Shown: piece by piece, positions 44,907 to 56,229 of the stretch
Layout of the letters: each line of letters opens with the position of its first letter
How positions within the stretch are numbered: position 1 is the first letter of the stretch
Assembly: GCA_036346275.1 (NCBI GenBank)
Contig: CM070722.1
Location: 67,862,309 to 67,926,308 of the forward strand
Direction of reading: 5' to 3'
DNA: 64,000 bases
DNA from: Otatea glauca
Lineage: Eukaryota; Streptophyta; Magnoliopsida; Poales; Poaceae
Program-made: the position numbers and the translations under genes
The notes under the pieces: model-generated
What the model was told of the DNA's origin: nothing
Seen by the model: only the letters and a program-made list of their open reading frames with translations
Database searches by the model: none

Positions 44907-47647
44907 GTCGACTAGAAGAGGATAAATAGGCAGCTATAAAAATTTCTTATACGATTAATTAAAATCTTGCCTAAGTACCCTTATGTCAAAACTTAAATGA
45001 TAATAGATGCGGAAGCGATAAACTAAGGTTTTGACAATTAAAGCCTAAGTCAACTAAGCTCACTAAGTGTACTAACTATTTATGTCTCTGACAATAATTT
45101 GCAATCCTAAATACAAGCAATCAAACCATCAATTATATGAATATAAATTACTTCAGTATAAATAAAGAAAAATGCAAAACACAAGAGACACACCAATATT
45201 TTACCGTGGTGTTTAGAGACTTGCCGGTCTCCCCTAATCCACGTTGAGGCAAGCCCAAACTGCTTTGGACCGGCTTCACGAATTGAGTGCCCGTCTCGAT
45301 TCCACTAGTGGTAGCTCTTTCCCCCTCCGGGTAGGTGAGTTCCGACTTTCACAACTTTACCGGGCCTTCTTACAATCTCCTTGAGAAGGTCACCGCACAC
45401 GACACCTCCACACGCCGTCTAGGTGTCGGCAAACACCAAGAGTAATAAGTTAAACCCTCTAGCTTGAGCTCCACGAAGTACAACACATGTACAATAGTGA
45501 TCACCGAGTGCAACACATGCATAAGGCTCCCGTCAAGTGCAACACATGCACAAGAGGCTCTCAATCCTCTCCTAATTGCAACACATGCAATTAGAGCTCA
45601 CTATTAGCTCAAGAACCAAATGTGAGAGTACAACACATGCACAATACCACCCAAATGCTCAACAAGGCTAACAACAACTAAATACCAACCCCCAATACTC
45701 CTTTTATAGCCTTCACAAAAAAAATAACCGTTGGGAGGCAAAAAAACACAGCAAACCCGGTGCTACCACCCTACTAGGACTGGTAGCATAGGCCTCCTCG
45801 CCAACGGCTAAAAAAACTAGCCGTTACTCAGAAAAATCGATGCTACCGCTCATTTGGCCGATGCTACCGCCCGGCCGGTAGCACCAGCCTGCCTAGGCAC
45901 CAAAACGTCTCTCCTGGAATATTTACACCGCCCCTGGGACGGTAGCACCGAACTTGGGGCGGTGCTACCGCCCTTGGACCCAGGTAGCACCGCTACAGCG
46001 ACTAAACCGATCATAATTTTTTTACTCCAAACTCTGATTTAGATGATCTTGGACTCTATGCGAAGCTTATCAAGAGGGCTATAATTTTCAAAAAAAATTC
46101 AAGATTTAAGCAACCATATATATTTTTAAATATCACAAAAAAAATCCAATGTAGCCACTCAAGTCTAAAATCTGATTTTTCTCGAAATCCCTCACATAGA
46201 TTTGATCAAGAGCGTGACTACAAGCTAGCAAGAGTCAATAAGATCAAATATGGAGCCATGTGATGATCAACTCATGATCAAAATAATTTTGCAAAACACA
46301 TTTGCAAATTCTAATCACATGCTTCAAAATCAAATGCATGAACCAATATTTTACAAAACACATTTGCAAATATAAATCTTGCAAATAAGAGCAATCAAGA
46401 TCATATCTTTGAGCCATGTGATGATCAACACATGATCAAACCAATTTTCAAAACACATTTGCAAACTCTAGTCATATGCTCCAAAGAATTGCACAAATAT
46501 CAACTTGTTTGCAAAACACATTTGCAAACCAACATCAAACATGAGCTTCTCCTATTTGCAAATCAAAGCTCCATGCAAAGAACATATCAATAAAATTGCA
46601 AGCATGTGCTACAACTATTTGCAAAACAAATTCGCAAATATTTGCTACATGCAAAAGCCAAATCAAGAGAGAGTGAGCTAGAGCAAACGGGATTGAGCTA
46701 TCAATACATGATGGGACTCAAGCTATAAGATTTGACCTCTCTTAATAGTACAACAACTTATACTAGCAATCCGGTCTCCCATCTAAACACCGAGGCAGGT
46801 AAAAGACTAGGAACACGTGCTTAGCCCTATGCTAGTTATACATTCGCCTCTCGCAAACACTTGGAGTTTTCATGATGACCGATCATCTTTTCTCCAAGTC
46901 GAGATCTTCATCTTGTTCATCAACACATGGTGAACTCCCCTTGTCTTAGCTTTAGGATCCTTTTTTGACGCTCATCAACACATGATGACATCCTTATCCC
47001 GTTTATCCATTTAAACCTTAGACTTAACCTATTTCAAACTCATTGAAAGTGTTAGTCCAAAACATATGGTTGTCTCAATCATCAATGCACTCCATTAACA
47101 CATAATGGATGCTCCCAAGATTCTTTGATCTTATCCTTTGATGATTGACCACAACCCAAAGACAAATTGATTGAAAGATTAATTGTGTCTTGAGTATAAT
47201 AATGCAACTAATGCTTCATATACTCAAGAACTTTTGATTGAGCTAAGATCAACACAATGAACCATCAACACATGATTAATTCTTTGTTGATTGAATGGCA
47301 ACTGAACACAATTTAAATTGAATTTAAATTGTCATAAGTATATATTAACTACACAAGTTTTATATACTCAATTCGATGGAATCTAGAAGTAATGATCTAA
47401 TTTATATGGAGTGGTGGAAAAGGATCAATACTCTTAAGACCATTAATTATAGAATAAACTCCATTAAATGTGTACATACAAATAATTGAACTTGAATCAA
47501 TACGCACATATTCAATTTTTGTGATTGCTTTGGAGTTTGTCCCATATTAACAAGAGTATACTACAACTACACAAGTTATATATATATACTCAAGAGTTTG
47601 TTTCAAACTAATGATCCTTGATATAGAAAGATGAATTAGATCAATAC
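44907..47647. repeat. Non-coding repeat-rich DNA, possible LTR or internal retrotransposon sequence
   Basis: Starts near tgtcgactagaagaggataaataggc, a phrase like those opening some grass LTRs. 45,475-45,650 repeats caacacatgcacaa-type units. 46,285-46,640 has five or more copies of tttgcaaaacacatttgcaaa-like phrases. 46,920-47,280 repeats atcaacacatgatg. No ORF of any size. The Tat element inserts at its right edge, with aatac as the left flanking 5-mer. Confidence 0.45.
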
Positions 47648-49870
47648 TGTCGGCGTTTCGAGCACCGGCAAGTAAATTTGTAAGTTAAAGGGGCCACGCG
47701 TTCCCTGTCCTTGAATGGTTAGACTCGAGAGCCCAAGGTGTATACTGGTTCGGGCCGAATGTCCCTACTCCAGTTCGTTCGGTGGTGTTGTATTGCCTTA
47801 GGTGCAGATGGCTACACAATGTTTTACAAATGAGAGCAGAGAGTTTGAGCACAAGAGTGTTCGCAAAGACCTAGCGAGAAGGGAGACTCTACTTTACTCG
47901 CTTCTTCTTGCTCCACACCCTCTCCCAGAGGCCCCTGCCTCCCTTTATACAGCCGGAGGGGGCAGGTTACATGGGAAGTTGGGAGAGGGAAATTGCTTCG
48001 GTGATGGGTCGTCGCCCGGTTTGCCCACGCTGGGTCGGTAGTCCCGTGGGCAGGCGCTTAGTCATTGTCGGAAATGGCGACCGCCTTCGTGAACTCGACG
48101 ATGGTTGACGCGCAGGCGTAACGCTGGTACCGCCTCGGGAGGAGCGTGCCGTCGTATTGTACGTGACTGGTTGATGGGACTGGAAGCTTGACTTCAGCAG
48201 CCATTTATGCCATCTTGGGAAAGAGCCACCCGCTCCCGCACAATCACTTCGATTGTCCCCGTCCGCGGGGCACACGGCCGTAGACTGGTGGAGGCTTTGA
48301 CACGTGGCCCTTGGCGGAGGTTGCCTTAATTTGGTTTGAGTCGAGGATCCCGACCGCCGCGGGGTCGGGAGCCTTACTTGGTCGGGGACGCTAGTCCTGA
48401 TCGGTCGGGGAGGGGCGTCCTTTGTGGTCCCACGGGTCCTTTGGTCGGTAATGAAGAGGAACGCGGTATGCTACGCTAGCACAAAAAAAATCTACCGCGT
48501 AACCAGAAAGCTACTCGCAAGAAGGGGATCATAGATAAGATTACCACTAGACGCGCAATTGCGGAATCCTTCGCGCCGATGTAGTGGATCGCCCCGCCGC
48601 AGCCGCGCGCCGATGTAGTGGATCGCCCTCGCCTTGCCGTGGATCGCCCTCCCACGCCGCGAGCCGCAGCAGTCACCACCGCAGAGTTCACACGCCCGAG
48701 ATGGAACGCCGCGCGCCGTGTGCAAGCACCGGTCGCTTCGGCAGGCAAATGAGAGAGTAGGCTAGGTTTCGAGTGAATCACTCCTAAACCGTGGGAAAGC
48801 ACACCGCGCCTCCTCCTCCTCCTCCTTATATAGCCACGAGATGAAACCCTAAACTAGGGCCCATCGTGCTAAGCCCACGAGGTTCATTAATTACGGATCC
48901 AATCCAAATTAATGCGCCCCACCATTAAGTGTGTGACCGCAGGTTCACGTGACGCTTGGACATGGATTCGAAAACTCCTTTTCAATCCAATAGTTGGTAG
49001 TGGCTTCTTGCAAAGTATGCCAACTCCCAAACATACTATGATCAAATCGGATGTAACCTATCAAAAGTAATCATGTAATAATCCTTTGCCAAGTATATGA
49101 AGATTGATCTCAAGGCAGAAGCATGTCATCCTTTGAAGATTCAATCCATCTCTCGATCCGTGATATATTAATAAGTTGTGATTGACTCTCAATCACGGCA
49201 TGGCCATGCACTTCCTTAAACATATCACACGAGTGGCCTTGTCATATATCTCCGCTTTCATTGGAGTGGCAAATTCCATCTTGATCGCCACTTCCTCCGC
49301 ACGTTTCATAGTAAACATGAAAGCTACCTTTATAACTATCCTGTTAGGAAGTAGTGTTTGATAGCCCCAAGGAAAACTATTACACATGTAGGGAATATGA
49401 CAATCTCAGTCTAAGGATCATACATCTACTAGGTATGAGATACATCGATGACACATAAGAATGAAACATTCTCGCAGTTGTCCCATTATGGGTCTATCTA
49501 ACCCATGTTCTTCAACATGCGTCCACAATGTATAGATGATATCTCCATATCCCATGATCTATGAAGCATGATCATCGATCACTACATGTGCTGATCTATT
49601 CATCGTTGTCCTATACGATGACATCCGATCAGAGATATTTATCGAATTACATCATTAAGTAAAGAGCTTCATAAGCAAGTCACATACTTGTTGATCAATA
49701 CAATGATATACATTCATTGGACCAATAATCATATTATTATTCATAAACATAGTCATGTTACAATCATTTAAATGATTGCCTCAAGGGCATAACACTAACA
49801 GGTAATGGGCTTGAGGTACCCTGCTTGTTACCCTGGGCCGTTGGGGTACCCCTGGTATGAGTATTCGTCA
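47648..49870 (-). repeat. 3' LTR of the minus-strand Tat element (net ~887 bp)
   Basis: On the plus strand it begins tgtcggcgtttcgag and ends gagtattcgtca. In sense (minus) orientation it reads TGACGAATACTC...CGCCGACA with a TATA box in ctgtataaaggg (about 47,943-47,954). Homologous to 57,649-58,525 in the opposite orientation. The polypurine side (gtagcccccgaaccccc) abuts at 49,871. Confidence 0.85.
48469..49800 (-). mobile_element. Solo LTR nested inside the Tat 3' LTR (1.33 kb)
   Basis: On the minus strand it reads TGTTAGTGTTATGCCC at the start and GTGCTAGCGTAGCA at the end, a TG...CA LTR. A ggta direct repeat flanks it (48,465-48,468 and 49,801-49,804). Tat LTR sequence resumes on both sides. 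A gccgatgtagtggatcgcc phrase is duplicated near 48,575-48,630, and a ccttatatagcc motif lies at about 48,825-48,836. No internal region, so it is probably the product of LTR-LTR recombination. Confidence 0.75.
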
Positions 49871-50860
49871 GTAGCCCCCGAACCCCCGAGCGAGTTCGTC
49901 AGATACGGTTGGGGGTTGATCTTGGTTTGTGAAAGGTGACCGGGCCCGACTGGTCGGTCTGACCGACCGGGTCGGGGTTCGCCAGTGTGCCCTAACGCAT
50001 CCGACGGCCGCCTTGAGGTTGGTCGGGGCATTCGAACACCGAAGCTTTTAATTGCTTCGTTGCGGCGCCACAGACGGCTTAGCGCGCTTTGACCGTGACG
50101 CCTCTTGGCTTCCTGGGTTCTCGTGAAGGGCGCCGCTTTCCGTGCTCGCATTTACTTTGAAGACGCTTGATCTCCTCCGTCTGGTATATAAGGGTACTAC
50201 CGCTTACTGTAACAATTGTCCTCGCACCAAAGTCCTCTTTCGTAATCCTCGAAATGGCTTCGAGGCATCCACCGATCTTCGCTTTGGCGATGATGTCGAG
50301 GTAGAGGAAGAAGATCCCATGGCCGAAGTTCGGGCCGAAAGCGACCAGCGATAAATGAGCTTAGGGAGGAGGAAGAAGCGTGAGTCTGTGATGCCGCTTG
50401 CCGACGCTACGCTCGAGGCCGCTCGAGGCTCAAGGTGGTAAAGGGGTCCTCTTGAGGCGATGGCGCGAGCGCTGTAGTAGTCGCCAGGCGACGGCGGCGA
50501 AACCGATGAGTCGATTGCCGGTAGAGATGGCGGCGGCCCACAGACTCCAGAGTGAGTCGCCGTCGGTGAGTGCACTGACGCCGCATTGATGCTCAAGATA
50601 TGATACTTGGTGCTGAAATAGCTCCACCATATCTTGTAGCTCTGCGTAGCTTTTGAGCCTGCCGGGTGCTTCATGTAACATTGTGTAAAGTTTGAGCCTA
50701 TTGGCCTATAACGAAATCTCCTTTTCCTTTACAAATATCTTTGCGATGAGCTTGCTTCGGTTGTTCCTTAACTCGGTCCTCGAGAATCGGCAATCGGCAG
50801 GTGATCGCTTCTTTCTGGGCGCGAGCAGTCGGACGTGCGAACTCATGAATGCTTGTTTAG
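49871..50860. other. Tat element 3' internal region with second plus-strand TATA
   Basis: Starts with the polypurine-tract side of the minus element. On the plus strand ctggtatataaggg (about 50,180) is followed by a short frame ending EEEDPMAEVRAESDQR (stop after 50,352). It is not recognised and may be part of the antisense transcription unit. Confidence 0.45.
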
Positions 50861-50879
50861 GGGGTGTTCGAGTGAACGC

Positions 50880-51445
50880 TAGACGGTGCCTCGGTTGGCA
50901 GGGACGACCGGATGCCTCTTCGTGAGGTTCTGGTACCCAAGTGCTCGTTTAACGTCGTAGCTAGACCGTGCCTTGGTCGGCAGGGACGACCGGATGCCTC
51001 TTCGTGAGGTTCTGGTACCCAAGTGCTCGTTTAACGTCGTAGCTGCACCGCGCCTTGGTCGGCGAGGACGACCGGATGCCTCTTCGCGAGGTTCGTACCC
51101 AAGTGCTCGTTTAACTTCGTAGCTAGACCGTGCCTTGGTCGGCAGGGACGACCGGATGCCTCTTCACGAGGTTCTGGTACCCAAGTGCTCGTTTAACGTC
51201 GTAGCTAGACCGGCCTTGGTTGGCAGGACGACCGGATGCCTCTTCGCGAGGTTCTCGTACCCAAGTGCTCGCTTAACGTCGTAGCTAGACCGTGCCTTGG
51301 TCGGCAGGGACGGCCGGATACCTCTTCGCGAGGTTCTGGTACCCAAGTGCTCGTTTAACGTCGTAGCTAGACCAGCCTTGGTTGGCAGGGACGACCGGAT
51401 GCCTCTTCGCGAGGTTCTGGTACCCAAGTGCTCGTTTAACGTGGC
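50880..51445. repeat. 81-bp tandem minisatellite, about 7 copies
   Basis: Units containing ggcagggacgaccggatgcc recur at about 50,903, 50,985, 51,066, 51,147, 51,227, 51,308 and 51,389, a period of 80-82 bp. Truncated copies follow to about 51,495. On the minus strand 81 bp equals 27 codons, giving a repeated GTRTSRRGIR frame without known function. It lies in the 3' region of the Tat element. Confidence 0.88.
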
Positions 51446-51499
51446 TCGTTTTACGTCGTAGCTGGACGTGGCTCGTTTTACATCGTAGCTGGACGTGGG

Positions 51500-52375
51500 A
51501 CATCCATCCCAAGTCCTCGTCTAGCGAGGGTAGCTACGAGAGGAGTGGCCGCCGTCTATCCCACACGTATACCCCGTCCGCAGGTGTGGGACCTGGAGGG
51601 GGTGAGCGACGAGCGTTTACCCGCGTTGGTTTGAACGCCGTGCTCGTGGAGCTAATAACGGGTGGTCCGAGTGGGTCCTGGGAGGTCCCTCCCAAGGGGG
51701 ACCCTTTCGAGCGGACGATCCCAGAGTAGGGTGTCCAGGCCCGCTGTGGGGCGACCCGTAAAAACCTTTCTTTACTCGATCCCGTATCGGACCCTGGGTC
51801 GTCCGCCGACCCAGAGCACAGCTGGCAGTCACCCATCGATGAGCTCCCGGGAGAGTGTGAAGTATGGTCTCGGACACGAGTTGAGGTGATCGGGTCGTCA
51901 GCCGACCTAATCGGAGGCCCACTGGGGGCTCACCTCATACTCGCCCCTTGCTCGAATTTCGTTGGGGTGGCCTTATGTCCATCTGGTGGGATAGGCCTTT
52001 AGAACTCACAGCTTTGGTGGGCCCCGCCAAGAGCCATCGAGCTCTTGCCGCTTTGGGATCATAGCCCAGCCTGGCCTCGTGACGCGCCTCGGCAACCGCC
52101 CCGCCTAAAGGCGGAGACCGAGAGGTCTCAGGACGCGCGGCCCGAGGCGGTGTCTTTACGGCTCCTGCTGCCTTGTCAGGATTAAATGCAGAGTGGAATT
52201 GGAAACTGGGCGTTACCAGGTGCCCGACGTGGCAGACGAGGACATGCGCGACGCTTCGTTCGAGGGGGCGTCGCTCACCGGCGCCGCTGGTCGACGCCGC
52301 CGGCAGCTTAGCACGACGGATGAGGATGTGCGCGACGTTTCGCTCGAGGAGGCGTCTGTTCGGCTGGCGCCCGCT
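51500..52375. other. Tat internal non-coding region upstream of the antisense gene
   Basis: GC-rich. Overlapping frames on both strands with no domains. Two similar phrases (gacgaggacatgcgcgacg and gatgaggatgtgcgcgacg, about 52,235 and 52,319) form a short imperfect duplication just ahead of the TATA box at 52,380. Confidence 0.45.
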
Positions 52376-52379
52376 TAGC

Positions 52380-52391
52380 CCTTATAAATAG
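52380..52391 (+). promoter_or_regulatory. TATA box of the antisense extra gene
   Basis: cttataaatagg lies about 155 bp before the ATG at 52,536 on the plus strand, opposite to the element's own transcription. The stretch between is CT/GA-rich leader with no upstream ATG that opens a long frame. Confidence 0.65.
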
Positions 52392-52535
52392 GGTGAGGGG
52401 GTGCTCGAGCAAACCTCTCGCCTTTGCTTCCTCATCTTCCTACGCTTGCCTGAGACAAGAAGAAAGACCGCGAGAGCAAGAGAAAGAAAAAACTCCAACT
52501 TCTCCCTTTCTCACCTTCTCCCCATTCTCTCAGAG

Positions 52536-55163
52536 ATGTCGTGGCCAGCGTGCTCCATCCAGGCCAGCCGTGCGCTCGGGCTGGTGAAGAAAGGGTTCTT
52601 GCCTCTGCAGGAGGTTTCAGGGTGGAGAGTGCCGTCTGGGGCCGCCTTCCCCGCGCCGGGGGTCGGCGAGGTCGTCGTGACCGCCTCGCTTTATGAGCGC
52701 TGGTTCGGCTCCCACGCACCCGCTCGCAAGCGGGCTTCTTCTTCATTACGAGGCTGAGGTGCACCACCTTAACCCCAACGGGTCCTTCATATCGCCATCT
52801 TCATCACGCCTCGTGAAGCTTTTCGGGATCGAGCCCCATTGGGCTTTGTGGAGGCATTTCTTCCAGGCCCGACTGAGGAAAGACAAAACCTCGGACGAAT
52901 CGGTGCCTGTTGGAGGCGTGGCTTTCAAGCTGCGCGACGGGCGCGCAGCCGATTATGTTGACGTGAAGCTGCCCTCGTCCAACCGGGGGTGGCACTCCGA
53001 GTGGCTTTATGCCAAGAACTCGGGGACAAGACTCCGCCATCCCGGCCGACTCTGAGATGAAGCCCTCGTGGGGTTGGGGCACCGAGCGGAAGGAAAAGAA
53101 CCGGGTGGAGGTGATAACGGACCAGATCAAGGCCCAGAAGAAGCGGGGCCTTACTGACGACGTTATTGTGCGCGCGTTCATGAAGATGCGCGTGCAGCCT
53201 CTCATAGATCGGCCTTTCCCCATATTCAAATTTGAGGGGCCGATCGACCCGGCGAGGATGATGGCGGAGGAACTCCCCTCGTCGGAGGTCCGGGCGTGGG
53301 TATCCGCCGTTACAGGCGGATGCGCGACTGAGGCGATGGGTAGCCACCGAGCCATTTTCGCCCTAATCACCAACCTCGTAATTTGAGTGTAGCTTTCTTT
53401 CTCCTTTTTCTTTTCTCCCTGCGCGTGGCGCTCTGCCGATCATGGTCTTTACGCCCCGTGGGCTTGCCGGATGGTCTCCCGCGCCGCTGCTGGGGAGAAG
53501 GAGCCGAGGGTCGAGGCCGCTGGAAGTCTCGCGCAAATTGAGGCCGCGCAAGAAACGCAAAGAGGAGAAGAGGAGGCGGCGGAGAAGGAACGCGCTGCAA
53601 GAGCCGCGAGTAGGACGACGAGACCACTTCAGCGTGTCGACCTCTACCAACAAGAGAGGAAACCGGGTGGACACCCATACCACGGTATCTGTTCGATTCG
53701 CGCCGGGGCAACCCGTCGGAGGTTCGCGCGGGGCGAGCACATAAAGCGCGGCCGACGCCGTGTCCCGAGTGGAGATGTCCCGAGTGGAATCGTCCTCGGG
53801 GAAGCGGAAGGCCGATTCGCCCCCACAAGGAGGACCGACGAAGAGGCGCGGTGCCGCAAGGTCCGTCAGCCAGCAGTGTCCCCTCTTTGACTGTAACTGT
53901 AGGGTAGTCCGAGCAAATTATTGATTGTTTGTGGCGCAGTTGTTTACTCGTGGGCGGTCGCAACTGCAACCCCGAGCATAGCATTAGCACGACCGACCGA
54001 GGAAGACGGAGCGCAGGTCGGGAGGCCTCGTCGGTCCGACCGGGACGGTTCCACGGCGGCAGCTGGCGGAGCCGCCGGTGGAGCAGACGATGGTTCCGGC
54101 CGGCGGGGCGAGGGCGTGGATAGCCCGGACCGCCCTCGCCGAAGCGGATCTTCCTCCTCGATCGAGGAGGCCAGGGAGCCCGCCGGTGATGCGCCCGGCT
54201 TCCCAGCGATGGTGGACTCACCGCCGGGGACCAATGAGGAGGCGATCCAAGAGTCCGAGCCGATCCTCCCGGAGTCGCAGGGGGAGGTGCCGAGTGGCCT
54301 ACCCCGTGCAGCCCGGCCCGCCTGCGGCTCGGATCTGCGCCTCACGACGCTAACTTGGTCGGTGGGCGGCCAATCCGGCGGGCCGACCATCTCGATGGAC
54401 GACCCAGCGGAGGGCCGCGAATGGGCTATCCTCCGGGACAGCATTAAGCGCGTCGCATTCGAGACCAAGCGGATCCAGGAGGAGCTGGGTTGCGCCTTCG
54501 AGAGCTCCGGCAAGGCGCTGGACGCGGTTGCCGAAAAGATTCTTCCGGTTAGCTTGGTAAGTCGTCGGTCCCGCCTCTCATAACTTTCGCGATTCGGCCG
54601 TGAGCTAACGGAGTGTTGCGCCTTGTAGCGCTTTGCGTGCACGCCGGGACAAGTCGCGTTCATCATGGCGGCACGGCTATAAATTAGCCGCCAAGAGGCG
54701 CGTGGTACCGGCTTGGCCTCGAAGGCGCAACGCCCGAGAGGCCCCGGGCCGGAGCAAAGGCGCTGGAGGAAGCCCGCCAGAGCCGCCGGGCCGGCCAGCC
54801 TTGCTCGAGGAGCGCCAGACGAGCCGGTCTTTGGCCGCGCGGGTGGCAGAGCTCGAATCCCTCTTGGTGGGGGCGAGCAACGCCAAGGACCGGGCCGTGG
54901 CCGGGGAGGCGACCGCGCGGTCGGAGGCGGCCAACCTTCAGGTTGAGTTGGACCAGGCTCGAGAGGGCGCCGAGCTAGCGCGCGTGAGCGCGACGCCCAG
55001 GGGATCCGCCAAGTCGGTGGCGGCCGCCTCCGCGACGGAGAGCTCGCGAGCGGTAAGAGCTTCGATTCTTATGTCGATTACAGATCGCGCTTGCGGGCGC
55101 GTTTCGACTTCGACCCGATCCGCAGAGTTGCGTAAGAACTTGGTGGCGCCGTGGAGGCGCTGA
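52536..55163 (+). pseudogene. Antisense extra gene of the Tat element (Transposase_28 / 'putative gypsy type transposon' protein), frameshifted
   Basis: ATG at 52,536 opens MSWPACSIQASRALGLVKKG, then YERWFGS. After a frameshift near 52,712 come HPLASGLLLHYEAEVHHLNP, IEPHWALWRHFFQARLRKDK and VKLPSSNRGWHSEWLYAKN. This is the N-terminal domain of the plant family Pfam calls Transposase_28 (PF04195, from memory). A second shift near 53,020 leads into WGWGTERKEKNRVEVI and SEVRAWVSAVTGG (to 53,386). A Ser/Gly/Pro/acidic linker (53,440-54,330) and a likely 72-bp intron (54,557-54,628, GT-AG) follow. Then comes a coiled-coil segment with AARVAELESLLVGA and ANLQVELDQAREGAELA (about 54,830-54,980). Function of the family is unknown. 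It lies antisense between pol and the 3' LTR, as in other Tat elements. The shifts make this copy non-coding as it stands. Confidence 0.75.
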
Positions 55164-55800
55164 AGGACGCCCGTAGGCCCGTGATGAGGCGGTCACGGCG
55201 GACGGGGCGCAGCGCGCTACTGAAGGAAACCGAGGTGGCCGGCCGTCTTGCCGCAGAGTCGAGGCCCTTCGCGGGTCGACCAAGATGTCTCGCGACCGGG
55301 TTCTTGGAACCGTATGGGTCCGGCCTTCCACCGCCGTCTTCGCTCGAGTGCCGGGCACGTTGAGAGCGCTGATGATCGTGGGCGCCGCACTCGGGCTTCT
55401 CGGCGTTAGTCAACACCATCTCCCATTACGACACATCGAACTCGCGGTGGTGAGCAGCGGTGTCGCCGAATCGGACCGATGACGAGATCGGCAGTGCTCG
55501 AGCTCCAAATCGAGCCGCACGCCGAGAGATTGCAAATACATCTCGCCGCGAGTGCCCTCCAATAAGAATAAGGAGAAGTTAGATACATCCCCTTTATTGT
55601 AAAGACTATTGTTCAGTAAATAATCTTAAGACTTAGCAAGTTCCAAAGCATGCCTCTTGCCCTCGCTATGTTATGGTGCGCTTGACCGACTATAGCCTAA
55701 GGACCGCCGGGGTCGCTTATGCGTAAGTCGTCATTTTGGAAGGGCAAAAGGATGGGAACTTTGGTCGCGCAAAGATTCTCACGACTTGTGAGGGATAGGA
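55164..55800. other. Tat internal region, no recognised domain
   Basis: Trailing part of the antisense unit or spacer. Overlapping low-confidence frames only. Confidence 0.4.
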
Positions 55801-56150
55801 GTGTTCCCGATCGGCCAAAGATCGCTCCGCCGGGCACTTCCTTCTTCGCTAAGTGCTACTCGCAACCATAGCCCACCGGGCGAGGCCGTAGTACTTGGGT
55901 CGAGAGGTTACCGCTCGAAGGACCTCGTGGCTGTCGGTCACCGACCGCATGAGCGCGTGAGTTAGCTGTGTTTGCGCGGGAGAGGAGTGTTCCCGACCGA
56001 CCAAGGGCCGCACCGCTTTGGCACTTCCTTCTTCCGTGAAGTGCTACTTCGCAACCATACCCGCTGGGGCGTAGGCCGTAGCACTTGGGTCGAGAGGGTT
56101 ACCGCTCAGGAAGGACCTCGTGGTCGATCGGGTCACCTACCGGATGAGCG
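55801..56150. repeat. Tandem duplication, two copies at 186-bp spacing
   Basis: 55,801-55,956 and 55,987-56,150 share gtgttcccga, gcacttccttcttc, agtgctact, gcaaccata, acttgggtcgagagg, ttaccgctc and aggacctcgtgg. Non-coding segment between the antisense gene and integrase. Confidence 0.8.
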
Positions 56151-56229
56151 TTGACCGGAAGCGGCTCTGAACGGGGGGCACCAACGGGCAGCCCCCGAGC
56201 ATCGCACGGCGACCGGGTGCTCGGAAGGA

